DNA of 64,000 nt from Chlorella sorokiniana (lineage: Eukaryota > Chlorophyta > Trebouxiophyceae > Chlorellales > Chlorellaceae), in assembly GCA_025917655.1 (NCBI GenBank), contig CP084614.1:558001-622000 (forward strand). Direction: 5' to 3'. How positions within the stretch are numbered: position 1 is the stretch's first letter; each line of letters begins with the position of its first letter. The position numbers and the translations under genes were made by a program. Shown piece after piece: positions 11,578-24,588 of this stretch. A model generated the notes under the pieces. That model ran no database searches. It saw only the letters and a program-made list of their open reading frames with translations, and was not told the origin of the DNA.

Positions 11578-12685
11578 GGACAGCGAGTGAGGGCGGGCTC
11601 GATGTTCGGTCGAGTGCACGCTGTCCCAATCCTCCCTTCATGTGCGCTAGATTGGGTGCTGCTGTGGCGAACCGACACCAGATACTTGAAATGTTGCCGA
11701 GCACAGTGCCCAGCCAAAGCAGATGGAACTGTTGATAAAGCATGGCAGATTGGTGCACCTCAACAAAGGCGCATCGCTGGCGTGCGGCCATGGCAGCGTT
11801 ACCCGGCACCACGGCGGTTGGCATGGCTGCGGAGCCCCACGGCCCGCCTAGCCTGCTCCCGCTGCTGGGCTTGCATGCTGTGCCCTGCCTTGCTCTATCA
11901 TTGGGAGGTGCATCACAGCGGCAGGCGCGCTCCGGGAACGGGGGCGCTGAGGCTGGCCTGCCACGGCTGGAAGCCAGAGCTGGGCAGCTGGCCTTGGGCC
12001 CAACCGTGCACTGCTGGCCTGCTCACCGCCCTGGCTCCGCCTGTCGCCTGCCGCTGCCAGAAGCCTAACTGGGAGATGAGGACGCAGGGGGAGGCAAGCA
12101 CAGCGCCACAGCTGGTTCTGCTGCCGCAGTCTCACCACCAAAGCGGCGCTTGGCAAGGGCGGCGCCACGAGGGCAGGTGGCAGGCACATAGAAAGAGATG
12201 GCGGGACGCCGGTCGTCGCGAAACAGTTCTTATTGATCTCTGGGGCGGCCTGGGAACGCGCCACACAGTCTGTGGCCTTGGTGGTTGCTCCAGTTCCTGT
12301 CAATTCTTGCTGCGTTCGCTTGCCTGCAGAGCCACCGTCTCTCGGTATCCAGGCGTTTCAAACCATTGATTTGCAGCTTTTGGCAGCCTGCGGGCTATCC
12401 AGGTGCGCGGGCGAACCCTCACCCAGAAACAGCGTTCTCCGCGTAAGGTCCAAGCGGTCTGCGTCCACCATCAGTCTTATACCCGTCGTTCTAGATCCCG
12501 GGCACCAGCTCCCCGTCTCGGAGCCGCCTACGCGTGCCGCCGACTGGTGGCATCCCGCCGCCGCCACCGTAGGTCCCGCGCTCCTCGCCCGGCCTGGGCG
12601 ATGCACTGACGCGTCTTTTGACCGCCACACCAGCCTAGCGTAGCGAAAACAGCATCGGGCGCGTGCAGCAGCAGCAGCAGGCGCC
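11578..12685. other. Intergenic region between two co-directional genes
   Basis: About 1.1 kb holding the 3' UTR of the GTPase gene and the promoter of the phosphodiesterase gene. The sequence is GC-rich with scattered open frames on both strands, none with recognisable motifs. No RNA gene or repeat was seen. Confidence 0.4.
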
Positions 12686-15600
12686 ATGACGGAGGAGGTG
12701 TGCGAGCGGCTGCGCTTTCGACTGGAGGTGCGCACCGCGTCAGAGGTGACCCGGCTGTCGGTGGTGGGCAACTTCCAGGGCTGGCAGCTCTCCACCGCCA
12801 GCGACCTTCAGTACACGGAGGACTCAGGTGTGCGGGGATGACAGGGCGCTTTTCAGGGGGACACGGTTGGTATGGTCGCAAGGCGGGCCGCCGTTAATGC
12901 GCAGCCACAGGCGCCCGCCAGCAGGCGGCTGGCATCCCAGCTATCGCTTCCTCAATCTGCCAGCATGCGCCGGTCCCCGCCGTCCACACCAACGGCTGCG
13001 CGCTGGCTGGCTGGCTGGCTGGCTGACCAGGCGTGTTGCCCCCCCGCCGCGCTGCGCAGGCAACGTGGAGGGCAGCACGACTTGGCGCAGCGGCGTCCTG
13101 TCCATCCCTGCCAGCAAGCTGCCCCTGCGCTTCAAGTTTGTGGCCAACGGCCACCGCTCCTCCCCCAACACCCGGCCCCTCATCTGGGACAGCCAGAGCC
13201 GCGTGTACCACGAGATCCCGGCAGACGGGTGCGTGCTTGCGCGGGCGGTACCAATGCTGCACGGATGCCAACTTGCAGTGATGGCACACGCTCATGGATG
13301 CACGCTCGCTGCTTGCACCCATCTATGGTCCTGCCCTCGCCCGCAGCCAGTGCGCTACAGGTTTGCAGGCAAGCAGCCTGTTCATCCCAGCTCTGCCTGC
13401 CCTGCAGGCTGATCGAGTGTGAGTTTGAGCCCACGCCGGACAGCAGCGACACCGGGTGCGTGGGGAAGGGGGAAAGGGGGATTGGGCTTCAACACTTTTT
13501 GCTGCTGCCCAAGCATCCTTGAAAGCAGCTGCCCACGCTGCATCGCATCAGCCCAGGGGGTGGCATTCACCTCACGCCGCCCCCGCCCCGGTCCCAACTT
13601 GTCACCTTTGCAGTTGGGTGACGGCCGACGGAGTGGGCGCGTACCAGCTGCGTGTGGGGCAGCCCGCGGGCAGCACCGAGGCGCTGGTCACTCTGGAGCC
13701 ACAGCTGGGCCACCTGCCGGGTGCGGCGCCGCTGCGTGCTGCTCCCCTCCTCCTCTGTTTGAGCCGATGCCACGCTTCACCGTGGTGGCCTGCCAGCTTG
13801 GCGGCTGCCGTAGCGGGGCAGCTGAATGCGGCCACCTGCCGGGGCCGCCCACGTCCTCCCACCCCTGCCGCGCCGTTGCCACCGCTGCACGCCTTTGCCT
13901 TGCGTGTCTCGGCAGCGACCCCTCAATGGCCGCTGTTGCTTGCTGCTTCCTGGATTGGGCACGTTCACGCCTTTCAACTTTCTTCGTCTGTTGCTGAGGT
14001 TTCGCTGCCTGCCACCGGCACCATCCGACTACAAAGTCAAGGTTTCTTGCCCTTTCCGGCCTGCAGAGGAGGTGGATGTGGTGCTGTGGGAGGCAAAGCC
14101 CAACGACCCCGCGGTGCCCCAGGGCAAGGTGCTGGCGCGCGTGGGAGGTGGGCCCCTGCCGCTCCTGTCGCCGTCCGCCACTCCCGCCCCTGTACTTGTG
14201 TGTGTGGTTGTTGCTGCCGCTGCCGAACAGCGCCCAGGCTGGCCGTTGACGGCGCCACGCTCCCTGCTGTTGAGCCGATGCTGTGGCCGTTTCCGGCTGG
14301 GGCGGCTTGCAAGCTCTTGAGCATCGCTGCAGCCGGTTACTCCGTCTGGTGCCCACCCCTGCCTGTTTGCGCTGCTGTCTCATCTGCTGAGCAGGCAGCG
14401 ACGGCCCCGGCGACAGCCCCTGCACCTACCTGCTCAACAGCCAGTCCATTGAGGCGCTGGCATTCCGAGTGGATGTGGTGTCCAAGCGGGACGGCGGCGC
14501 GCTGCTGGCCCGCTGCTTCATCGCCCCCGAAACGCTGCAGGCACGCCCCCTGCTGCCCCGCTGCTGCCTCCATCCTGCGCCCGCTGGCCACCAACGGGCG
14601 ACGACATCCCCTGCACTGCGCCGTGTGCCGGGATCTGGCTGGCTGCCGCTTGGCTGGGTAGCGAGGCCAGGGGCCGCCGTCCAGTCGGCTGCGCACGCTG
14701 TGCAGCCGCCGCGCATCACCCCGCCGCCCCTCCCACCTGTGTGCAGGCGCTTGAGGGCAGCATCAGCGCCGCGCTCGTCACGCCCGACCTGCGCCACGCT
14801 GGCACCTTCCGCGCCAGCTTCCTGGTGGTCGCCGCCCTGCCCCACCCCGCCAACAACCTGGGCAACCTGCAGCGCAGCCGATGGGTGCCGGGGGCAGCAC
14901 GCTGGACATCGGGTGGGTGCTGCATGCTGTACGGGGCTGGTGGCTGTCGTTGGGGGCCCAGCCTGGGCGGGCGGGCCAGCGGGAGCAGTGGCGCTGCAGA
15001 GCAATCGGGCTGCGTGCTCTGTGTCCTGCCAGCGCTCGGCCTCGCGCTGCCAAGCCACGCCCTCCTTCCATGCTTGGCCGCCGTCCCCTCATGCTGCCGC
15101 CCTCTCAAGCTGGCCCGCTCCCCTGCCTGCCCCTACCTGCTTGCCCGCCCTGCAGCCACCGCGGTTCCGGCGCATCAAAGGTGCATGGGCACGCGGTGCG
15201 GGAGAACACGCTGCTGTCGTTCAACAAGGCGGCAGTCAACCATGCTGAGTTCATCGAGTTTGACGTGAGGCGCCCGGGTGGAAAGGGGAGGTGGAATGTG
15301 CGGGGTGTCAAGCGGGGTCGGGCGGGCCGCCGGGGGTTGGCTGCCGAGCGCCCGGTGGCCTTCCCACGTCAACCAGCAGCCCGCTGCTCTTGGCTGGGCC
15401 CTCCAGCACGGGTGGAGGTGGAGTCGGCCCGGGAAGGCTGCCAGTGTGTTTCACGCGGCCGCGCCCCCACTCTTGCCCCCATCCTCCCCTCCTCCAACAC
15501 GCGCGTGACTGAGCACAGGTGCACGTTACCGCCGACGGCGAGGTCGTCGTCTTCCACGACTTCCTGGTGCCGCTGCGGCTGGCCTCCGAGGTGGTGCGCC

Positions 15601-18567
15601 TGCCGGTGGCCTCCCTCACCGCCGACCAGCTGCGCTCCTCAGACTTTGCTCAGTGGATGGTGTCGCCCAAGTGAGCTGCCGCGCCTGCGGTTCTGGGCTG
15701 GCCTGGTTGGGGTGTGAGGGATGCCCGGCGCGACTGCCGTCCCGGTGCCACCAGCCCGCAGCCGCCGCTGGGCGCTGGTCAGCCAGGCTGGGGTGCCGCC
15801 GACTGTGCGCCTTCTGCATCCGCTGCGGGACCCGAAATTGTTTGCCCCTGTTCACTCCTGGCCAAGCCCTTGCTCTGCCCCTCAACCCTCGCATGCAAAC
15901 TCTCCCATGGAAGCCTCCCTGCGCCACTCCCGCCCTTGGCCCTGGCACATGAGCGCTCCAAGCGCAATTTCAACCCCTTCATGTCGCCCCCCCCGCACCG
16001 CAGCGAGGACGCCACCAACAAGGATGCGCTGGATGAGGAGAAGGCGCGGCGGCGCACCACGTTGCAGCGCAACTTGAGCAGCGCCGAAGACATGTTCCGC
16101 AGGTGGGGGCGCTGGGGTTTGGGCTTGTCTTCCACACTTTGACGAATGTGATGGATTGGGGGCAGCACGATGCAGGCTTGAGAGCCATGCCTGTGTGAGA
16201 ATGCCAGCTGAGGAAGTGCCTCTGTGACTGCGCTGTGGGAGTGCGCGGGCGCCTTGTGACTGTCTGCTTGCTGGCCTGGGTTGGGATGCTGATGTTGCTG
16301 GCCAACCCCTCTTCCCCCACTGCTTGCACACCTGAACTGACACCCCCTCCCCCCCCCCTCCCCGCCCCTCTCGCACTGCAGCATCTTCAAGCCAGCGTTT
16401 GGCGGCTCCGCTGCCGCGCCTTCCCCGGCACGCGCCCAATCGTCGGGCGAACCCAACAGCAGCGACGCCGCCGCTGCCGCCGCCCCGCCGCCCGCCGGCC
16501 CGGGGTGTCTGCCGCCCGCTGGTTCCTCACCGACACCATTGCCAGCTTGCGCGAGGCGTTCCGCCGCACCCCGCGCTGGCTGGGGTTCAATATCGAGCTC
16601 AAGTACCCCACCCCTCTGGAGGTGGCCTCCATGCGCACGATCTGGTGGAGCCGCAACCACTTTGTGGACGCCGTGCTCAAGGTGGGGCTGTGCGGGGGGG
16701 GGGGGGGGGAGGGGTGCGGCAGGCTGGCGGGTGAGGGCGCGGCCGGGATGTGTGCGACAGGCTGGCGGACCTGTGTGTGGCAGGCTGGCGGCTGAGGGTG
16801 AAGGCCCGCCCCCCCTCCCCACCACACCACACCACCCACACAATCCCTCATCCCCCCCTCCAGGTGGCGCTGGAGGAGGGCGCTGGGCGGCGCGTCATCT
16901 TCTCCACGTTTGACCCCGACTGCGCCACGCTCCTCTCCCTCAAGCAGCCCCGCTTCCCCGTCCTCTTCCTCACCTGCGGCGGCACCAAGCTCTTTGACGA
17001 CCCCCGCATGAACTCCGTGGAGGCCGCCCTCCAGTTTGCGCTCGCCTCCCGCCTGCAGGCAAGCCCGGCGGGGTGCACGCGCCGCGCCGCGGCAGCTGTT
17101 GCAGGCTGTGCGGCGGCCCGTGGCGAGGCCTCGCCTGCTTGCTGCCCTGCCTGCTCCTTGCCAGCTCCAGCAGGCAGAGCACGACCGTTCAGCAGACGCG
17201 CGTGCACTGTGCTGCCTCGTCACCTTCTGTCAATAATCATTCGGAGATTATCATCGTCCACCCCCCAAACACACACACCACACACACACACACACACACA
17301 AGCCACCGCCCCCACATGCGCAGGGCGTGGTGGCTGAAGTCAGCTCGGTGCTGGGCCGCCTGCACGAGACGGTGGCTGAGTTCCATCGCCACGGCCTCTT
17401 CCTCTACACCTGGGGCGACGCCAACAACGACTTTGCGTCCTACATGGCGCAGCGCGAGGCCGGCATCGGTGCGCTTTTGGGCTGGTTGGTGATGTGTGTG
17501 GGGGGGAATGAGGTGATGGTTATGAGGGGAAGGGAGGGGTTGAGGGCTGTGGGCGGCGGGGGGAGGGAGAGATGAGGCGATGTTGTTGTTTTCTGTTCGC
17601 TGTCTTGAGGCAGGGGCGGGGGGATCACACTGCGAAATCGCGCTCAACATCCCCCCCATAACCCCACCCCCAGACGCCATCATCCTCGACGACACAGAGA
17701 AGATGGCTCGCCGCACCAACAAGCAGGGCGCCTCCACACGCGCCCTCTTCGCCAAGAACATGCGCGCGCCCACCTCCACGCAGGTGGGTGGGCGTGTGCC
17801 TGCGCTGGGGGCTGCGAGGGGTGTGGGCAGGAAGCGCTGTAGGCTGGAGTCTGGGGTGGGGCTGACCCAGCCATCACTGTGAGTGTGCCTTCCACCGTGC
17901 CAACACACAGCCACCTCGTTCCCTGGCTCTGCCCGCCCCAGCACCCCCACCACCACCACCCGCACCGCCATGTCGCACACCTCCTCTTGCGCTGAACACA
18001 CATCTTTCCAGCCCCCCTCCCGGCCCTTCCCCTCCCCACACCAGCAACTCCCATCCCTCCCCTTCCCCACGCACCACTTCCACCTCCCACCTCCCCCCCA
18101 TACACACCGCTCTCGCCTCCTGTGCTCTACCCACAGGATCTGGAGCGGCTGGCCTCTGCGGGCGGCAGCATGCTGCAGACCGACCTCGAGCGCCTCTCCT
18201 CCAACCTCAACGCGCTGGCGGCGCTCAGCCCCATCGGCTCACCCACCCCCGCCCCTCGTCCGCGCCCCGCCGCCCCCTCCCTCAAACTGGCCATGGCGGA
18301 GGCGACGCTGGCGGCTTCAGCGGCCACCATCGGCGCCGGGAGCTGGCCGCGTTCTACGGCGGCGGCATCGGCGCGCTGGCCAGCGGCTTTGGCGCGCTGG
18401 CCGTGAACGGCGGCGCCAACGGCGCCAGCGCAGCCAATGGCCTCGGCGCCGCAAATGGCGCCAGCGCCGCCAACGTCACTCCTGCAGCAAATGGCGCTGC
18501 TCCCTCGAACGGCACCATCATCCCTGTCACAGCCAGCGGTGCGGGCGTCAACGGCGTTCGCCACTGA
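12686..18567 (+). CDS. CBM20 starch-binding plus glycerophosphodiester phosphodiesterase (GPCPD1/GDE1-like)
   Basis: Hydrolyses glycerophosphodiesters to glycerol-3-phosphate and an alcohol. The N-terminal exons (12686-12827, 13060-13228) form a CBM20 glucan-binding fold: VTRLSVVGNFQGWQL and LPLRFKFVANG...WDSQSR. A middle region follows, then the GDPD barrel: HRGSG (15156 on), RENTLLSFNKAAVNHAEFIE with the E-x-D metal pair (EFD, 15255-15264), and VTADGEVVVFHDF with the catalytic His (15519 on). Further barrel exons are WLGFNIELKYP, VIFSTFDPDCATLLSLKQP, LFLYTWGDANNDF and AIILDDTEKM. Introns after 14540 and 17058 have GC donors. Homopolymer slips at 14890-14894 and 16502-16505 break the frame, and another lies near 18250-18345. 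With that last shift the tail reads ELAAFYGGGIGALASGF and ends at TGA 18565-18567; without it, at 18404-18406. The acceptor of the exon near 15953 was not resolved. Confidence 0.88.
17268..17300. repeat. (CA)n microsatellite in an intron
   Basis: An interrupted CA dinucleotide run just upstream of the 3' splice site (exon from 17324) of the phosphodiesterase gene. Confidence 0.85.
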
Positions 18568-19469
18568 GGCATGTGCACCCTCTGTTGCTTCTGCGCCGCC
18601 AGCATCTCCTTTGTGCCAGCGGATGCCGGTCGAAACTTGGGTCAGCGCCTCTCACCGTGCCGACGCCTGCCATCCTGGGAAGCTCCCTGCCCCTGTTCTG
18701 GCCAGATCAGGCCCCCGCATCGCCTCCTGCCAGCCGCCTGCCCCGCACCCTGCATCGCATGACCTGCATCGCTGATGCCTATCAGTTCAGTGTGCCTCAG
18801 TATGCCTCACCCCTGCTGCTTCCCTGGGCCTTTCTCCCGCTTGTTCCATGGAGGCCCGCGCCTGTGGGCCCCCCTTGCTCCGTCTCGACCCAAAACTCTC
18901 AACTCTTCCCCAACAGGCGGGGCTCTGCTCCCCCAGCGCCCCTCCCCCGAGTGCCTCTCTCCCGCCGCTGTCCGGCCCTTGCCCCAGCACTTGACCAATC
19001 AAGCAATGCAATGCCTGCGCCGACCTGCCAGCGGCCCAACCCCTGCCCCCGCTATGCACCGCTCCATTCCTGCGCCTGCACACTCCAGTTTTGTCCTTCC
19101 GCAATACACCGGTCTTGCTATTTCGATATTTATTAATCCCAGGGTGCATGCCTGTACACAGTGATGACATATGGACTCGTAACAGCTGTTTACAATGCAG
19201 AGGTGTGCAGAAAGCAACTGAAGCAAGCAAGGGGTGACCGGCATCGGGTCTGTGGGTGGCGGAACAAAATGCAAACAGCAGCGGTGCATGCGTTTCGCAA
19301 AGGGTCAGGAGAAGAGGGGGCGGCAGCCTGAGAGAGATGCTGAGCAGGGCAAGGAAAACGTCATGAGCAGAGGCATGGGGAGCGACAGAGCAATAGAGCA
19401 CCGCGGCAGCTTGGTCGACAGCTTGAACCTGCTGCCAACCAAGCCAGCCGCTGCTGCACACGGCGCAGG
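18568..19469. other. Convergent 3' spacer
   Basis: About 0.9 kb between two convergent genes, so presumably both 3' UTRs. A TGTAA motif on the minus strand (plus-strand TTACA, 19190-19194) lies about 275 bp past the stop of the RING gene and fits the green-algal poly(A) signal. Nothing else was recognised. Confidence 0.4.
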
Positions 19470-22400
19470 CTAGTACTTGCGCTGCGGGCCGCCAAACAGC
19501 ACCAGCTTCTTGCCCTTCTTGCCGCCGCCTGCCAGCTGCAGCCCAGCCAGCTGCGTCGAGGCGGCGGCGCCGCCCTCCACGGCCGCCACGCCGGTGCCCG
19601 CCGCCCCCACACCGGGGCAGCCGAGGGGGCAGCCGGTCGGGGGCCCAGGCGCCCTTGGCTGCAGCAGGGGCGGCGGGACCGGCCCCTTGCTGCACTGGTG
19701 CCGCCGGCGGGCTGCCCAGGGAGGGCCCAGTTGCGGCAAAGCCGTCGCGAGCGATGCGGGCAAAGCTGACGCCCGGCTGGGGCACTGCAGGGGGCAGCTC
19801 GTCGCCATCTGGCTCCGCCTCGTCGCCGCCGGCCGCCGCGTCCTCTGCCGCTGCCGCCAGCCCCGCAGGCAGCAGGCTGGCCGAGGGCAGCGGCATGGCC
19901 CGCAGCTCCGCAACAGACGGGCCGGCGGCTGCAGCGGCGGCGGCGGCGGCGGCCGCCGCCGCAGCCCGCTCCTGGCGAAGGCGGCGGGCCTCCTGCTTTG
20001 CGCGCTGCGCTCGCCGCCGCTCCCGCTGCGCCAGCTCCTCCGCAAACGGGGCCAGGGCCTCGGGAGGGAGCAGGCCTGCGGGCGGGCCGGCGGTTGCTGT
20101 TGGATGGCATCCAAGGTGGTGTGGCAGAAAAGGGGGGGGGGGGCCGGCGGGGGCCGCACATGCATTCTGGCTGGCAGCGGGCCCAGAGGCGGCCACAGGC
20201 TTTGACCCTGGCACAAACGCGTGACAGGGCTGCCCCCAGTGAAGCAGGAGGCAGGCAGAGCTGGACGAGCAGCAGGCAAGAAACAAACACCAACCAACCA
20301 CAAAGAAAAGCAGCAAGACATCGGCGGCTGGGGTGCTCACCCGTCAGGTCCACCTCGCACAGCTTGAAGCCGGCTGTGAGGGGCAGGTGGGCCAGGGTGC
20401 GCATGCGCCGCCGGCTCGCCTCGTCCTGAGCCACGTCCTCCACCTCAAGCACCTGCGGCACAACAACGAGCGGTACATGAGCAGTACAAACAAGCGGTAC
20501 GGGCACATGTTGCTGTCTGAGGAAATGCAGCGCACAGCGGGGCCAGGCGCAACGCCCGGGCTCAGCAGTGCTTGAAGAAGGGTCGCTGCTGGGAAGGAAG
20601 GAAGCTCAGGCTCAGCAGGCGCGCGCCTTGGCGGTGAGCGTGGGGGGCAGGCGGGGTAGGAGCCGCAGTGCGCCAGCAGCATGCGCAGGTTGAGGGGGCA
20701 GAGGAAGAGCCACTGGCCGTCTGCGGTGCCGGGGGAGGGGGGATGGATGTGGCAGAGCGTGGGCCGCTTGAGCGCGCGAGGCCCGAGCAGCCAGGGAACC
20801 AGGGAGGGAGCTGCCGAGCTGCCATGCGTGCGCCGGGCATCCTGCAGCCCTGCATACTGTGTGCACACACGCGCACACGCACGTCCACAACACAGCACTG
20901 CACAGAACCAAACGTCCGTCTGACGCACCTGAGGACTGATAGAAGAAGAACTCTGAGCTGGCGCCGCTGGCAGCCCCCAGCTCGGCGGGCGAGCTGCCCA
21001 GCATGCCGCCGCCTGCCGACGCCGCGCTGCCCGGCCAGTTCGCCGCCGGGAGGCGAAGCAGCGGCAGCGGCGGCGGCCCCGGCGATGGGTACGGCTGCGG
21101 TGTGGGGTGGGGCGCCCCTGGGCCCTGTCTGGCCCTCGCCCACCTCCTCTTCATCATCGCTGAAGGCCGGCTGGTGGCTGGCGGTGATGGGCGGAGCAGG
21201 GGAAGGGGACGATGCCGCAGCAGGAGGTTGGGGAGGCGGCGCAGCACGCACGGGGCTCCACCCCACCGACCGCCAGCTGTCGCCGCCGGCGCCGCAGCCA
21301 GCGCGGGAAAGGCGCGGTCGCGGGCACTCTCTGCGGCTGCCGCCTCGCGCTGCACTGCGCGGCGCTCAGCGCGGCAGTAGTAGCGCCGCGTACCGCCGCC
21401 GCCGCCAGCTGGCCAGCTTCCTCGGGGCTCAGCAGTGAGTCCTGCGCAGGAGCGTGCGCAGGAGTCTGCAGTGTTAGTACTGGACAGATGGAGGGCCTCC
21501 AAACCGCCAGCCGCCGACCTTGCCCAACCGACCAATCAGCCCCAAGGAACCCGTTCTTGGTGCCCGCTGCAAACGCAGGCCTCCTCGACCCCCTTCCTTG
21601 CATATTTTGTCATGACATATTTTGTCATGACATACGCCAAACAAGGGAACAGGCGCATGCACACCTGCGCCAGGGCGTCGGCCGCCTCCAGCAGCAGTCG
21701 CTGGCGGCGCTCGGCGGCGGCGCGGGCGCGGGCTGCCAGCGCGTCGATGGCGGAGTAGACGTTGGGGGCCTCGTAGGCGGCTTCCATGCCGCCCTCTGCG
21801 GTGACCTGCGCTCATGAAGGAATCAGATAAGCATCACAGGGGATGTGAGGAGGTGTATGAGCGAGCGGGGGCACGGGTGGCAGGTTTGTTTGACAGGGCA
21901 GTAGATGAGGATGTTTCTGGCTAGCAAGAAGCAGATGAAAATGAGGCAGAAGGGCAGCCATGCAAGGAACGCACAGCCAGGCAGCCGTTGCGAGGCCTGC
22001 ATGCGGGGCCTGCTTGCCAGGCTGGCGACAGCGGCCGCCACACAAGCCCCGCCGCCAAACCAGGCCCCACCTGTGCAGCATAGGCCGCCAGCCTCCGCGC
22101 CTCGCCCACCAGCAGCTGCGTGGCAGCTGCCTCCGAAACGAGCGTGAACTTGGAGAAGCGGTTGCAGGCGGTATTGGCAGCATCAGCGGCGGAGCCATGA
22201 GCCTCGTCTCCAAAGGCTGGCGCCGCGGCTGCTGGACCGCCCTCGGCTGCCTGCCCACGCTGACCAGGGGTGCTGGAGCCGCCGCCGGGGCTGGCTCCCT
22301 GCCTTGGCTGGCTTGTCGGGCGGCCAGGAGCAGCAAGGGGCGGCCCTACGGCCTCAGGATTGATGCTGTCCCGAGTGCGGCGCAGCAGCTGGAAGGTGGC

Positions 22401-24087
22401 GGGCCGGCCCGCGGCCCGGCGCCGCCACCCGATGCACCTGCACCAGCCGCAGCTCGCGGGCAGCAATCTGCAGGGAGGGCAGCGGGAGGCGAACACGTGC
22501 ATTGCTGAGGAGGGTCACGCAATTGTTGACAGCAGGGCAGGATGAGAGCTGCCCTGCTCACGTGGCTTAGGGAGCACAGCAGCAGGTTGCCGCAACACAG
22601 GGTCGACAATAAAATCCCCCCCGGATCGCCAAGCCCCCTCCTCCCCCCCACACACCAACAAGTAAAGTCAAAACCAAGACGCCCCCTGCCCTTGCCTGCG
22701 TGTAGCACAGCGGGCAGGGCGCGCTCCTGCGCAGCTCGGGGCCGCCGTGCGCCACCAGGTGGCCCACGATGGCGGGGAAGGAGAAGACGTGGCCGCAGGG
22801 CGTGATCTGGGGGCTCAGCGGCCGCTCGTCCAGCGTGATGGGGCAGCGCACGGGTGCAGCGCTCAGCATCTCCACCTGCAGCGCGAGTTGGGGGAGGGGG
22901 GCGCCAGGTCATGTGGGGGAGGCCGGGTGGGGGGGTGATAGAGGAGCGAGAGCTGACAGAGCGACGGCAGGAGAGCGCGGCAAAGGAGGTGCCGGGTAAT
23001 CCGTGGGGAGAAGGGAGCAGCACCGCCATCCCGTCCGCTGTACCAGCTGCTTCCCTCTCATGGCAAGCATTCAACGCATCAGCATGCAGCAAAGTCAGCT
23101 CCAACGATCGCCAAACAACTGCAAATAACCCCCCACCCCACCCCCCAACACACACCTGCACAATGTCTTCCCAGTCGAGCATGAGGTCGGGATCGGCCTC
23201 GTAGCGCCGCGCATCCACAGCATCAGACACGAGGAAGCGGAAGTTGGCCTGAAGGCGGCGGGACGCAGCGGAGCAGAGCCAGGTGGCCGGGAGGGGCAGC
23301 GGAGGGAGGGAGCGCGCAAGGGGTGCGGCGAGGGCTTGCAGCCTGGGAACCGAAGGTGCATGCGCTGCCCGGCTGGCAGGCTGCAGGCAGGACGTGCAGG
23401 GCAGACAAACAGCCAGCAAGCGGCACAGCAAGCGGGCAATGCACCTGCAGGAACTTGTTGCGGTCATAGGGCTGGGGCTTGGGGGCGGGGGCGCGGCGGC
23501 GCGCCGCGACCCGCACCGCGGCCGCCGCGGCTGCCGCCCCTGCCCCCGCCGCCGCCGCGCCGCTCTCCCGCCAGGAATGCAACCCCAGCAGGTGGTTGGC
23601 GACCCGCCCCCGCCTGCCTGGGCTGCTGCCCAGCGGCCCATCCCCAGTGGAGGCGGCCGCGGTGCGCTGCCGGGGCTGGCGCCGTCGTGCGCCCTGCCGC
23701 CGTCGCGGCCGCCGTGGGCGCCTCCACCGCTGCGGGCGGCGGCGGGTGGGGGCGCGCGCGCCGCAGCGCCGCCCCCGGACAGCTCCCGAGTCAAACGACT
23801 GCTGCGGCCCCTGCCTCGCCCGCCGCTGCCACTGCGCTCGCCTTGCGCATGGGCCTGCCCGCCCTGGCCCCCGCGCTCGCTACTGGACCAGCCTCTGCGT
23901 TTCCAAAGCCAGCCGTGCCCGCAGGCGAGCGTCCTGGTGGCACAAACGCCGTTGCGGCTGCGCTGAGCGCCTTGCCGCCGTTGCTGTCGCCTGCTCCATG
24001 CTGTTCGAAGCTTTCGTTGGACTGCGCCCCGCGCCTTTGAGACTCTACCGCTGTGGTGGGTGTGCTCTCAGAGGGGGCGCTGTTCAT
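19470..24087 (-). CDS. RNF10-type RING-finger protein (probable E3 ubiquitin ligase)
   Basis: Homolog of RNF10, a large RING protein linked in animals to ubiquitination of small-subunit ribosomal proteins. The start is ATG 24087 (MNSAPSESTPTTAVESQRRG, Ala/Gly/Ser-rich). A conserved RVANHLLGLHSWRE segment (about 23625-23570) and PYDRNKFLQ follow, then ANFRFLVSDAVDARRYEADP...DWEDIVQ (23250-23157). The RING, in the exon from 22875, begins CPITLDERPLSPQITPCGHV and ends ELRRSAPCPLCYTQ. Downstream exons carry DGQWLFLCPLNLRMLLAHCG (about 20725-20660) and LEVEDVAQDEASRRRMRTLA, both typical of RNF10, then an Arg/Ala-rich helix and a C terminus ending GKKLVLFGGPQRKY. The stop is TAG at 19472-19470. The intron after CYTQ has a GC donor (22695-22694). 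N-terminal frames before RVANHLL are not fully joined; slips are likely. Confidence 0.83.
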
Positions 24088-24588
24088 ACAGCTGGGGCAG
24101 GCTCCTGGGGTGCTGCAGCGTGGAGCTCTAGCCCAAGCTGCAGGTTGTGTAACGTCGGTAACGCGCTACAAGACGGCCAAGGGCTGAGGGTCGGGGATAG
24201 TCTTAGCGAAGCGAAGGCAGTCGATCGCAAGGCTTGGGAGCCGTGTTCAACACGATTCCAGGGTGCACAATGTGCCGACCTATCGATCAGTGGGAACTGC
24301 TCTCGCTTTAGACATGATGAGTTGGCTGGAAGGAAGCAACTTCCGCCACAGCCCATCCGCATTCGTTGCGCAGGGAGGATTGAATTTACATGTAAACCGT
24401 CTCCTGCCATTTGATTTTTGCCACTTGCAGCAAAACGGTAGCACCCCGGCGTGGGCAAGCAGCCTGCTTTAACCAACACAGGTCGCGATCGCCTCGACGC
24501 AGCACTCTTGGTCATTGCTCTATTGGTGCTGGCGGCCTTTGGTCACATAGCTATTCCCAGGCAGTTGCGGGTAGCCTGAAACATCGCG
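24088..24588. promoter_or_regulatory. Divergent intergenic region (putative bidirectional promoter)
   Basis: About 500 bp between the start codons of the RING gene (-) and the p24 gene (+). It is markedly less GC-rich than the flanking exons. No specific element was recognised. Confidence 0.4.

Noticed and set aside
22346-23794. A 482-codon minus-strand open frame
   Set aside because: It overlaps the RING gene but runs through introns; the RING Cys/His residues are not in this frame.
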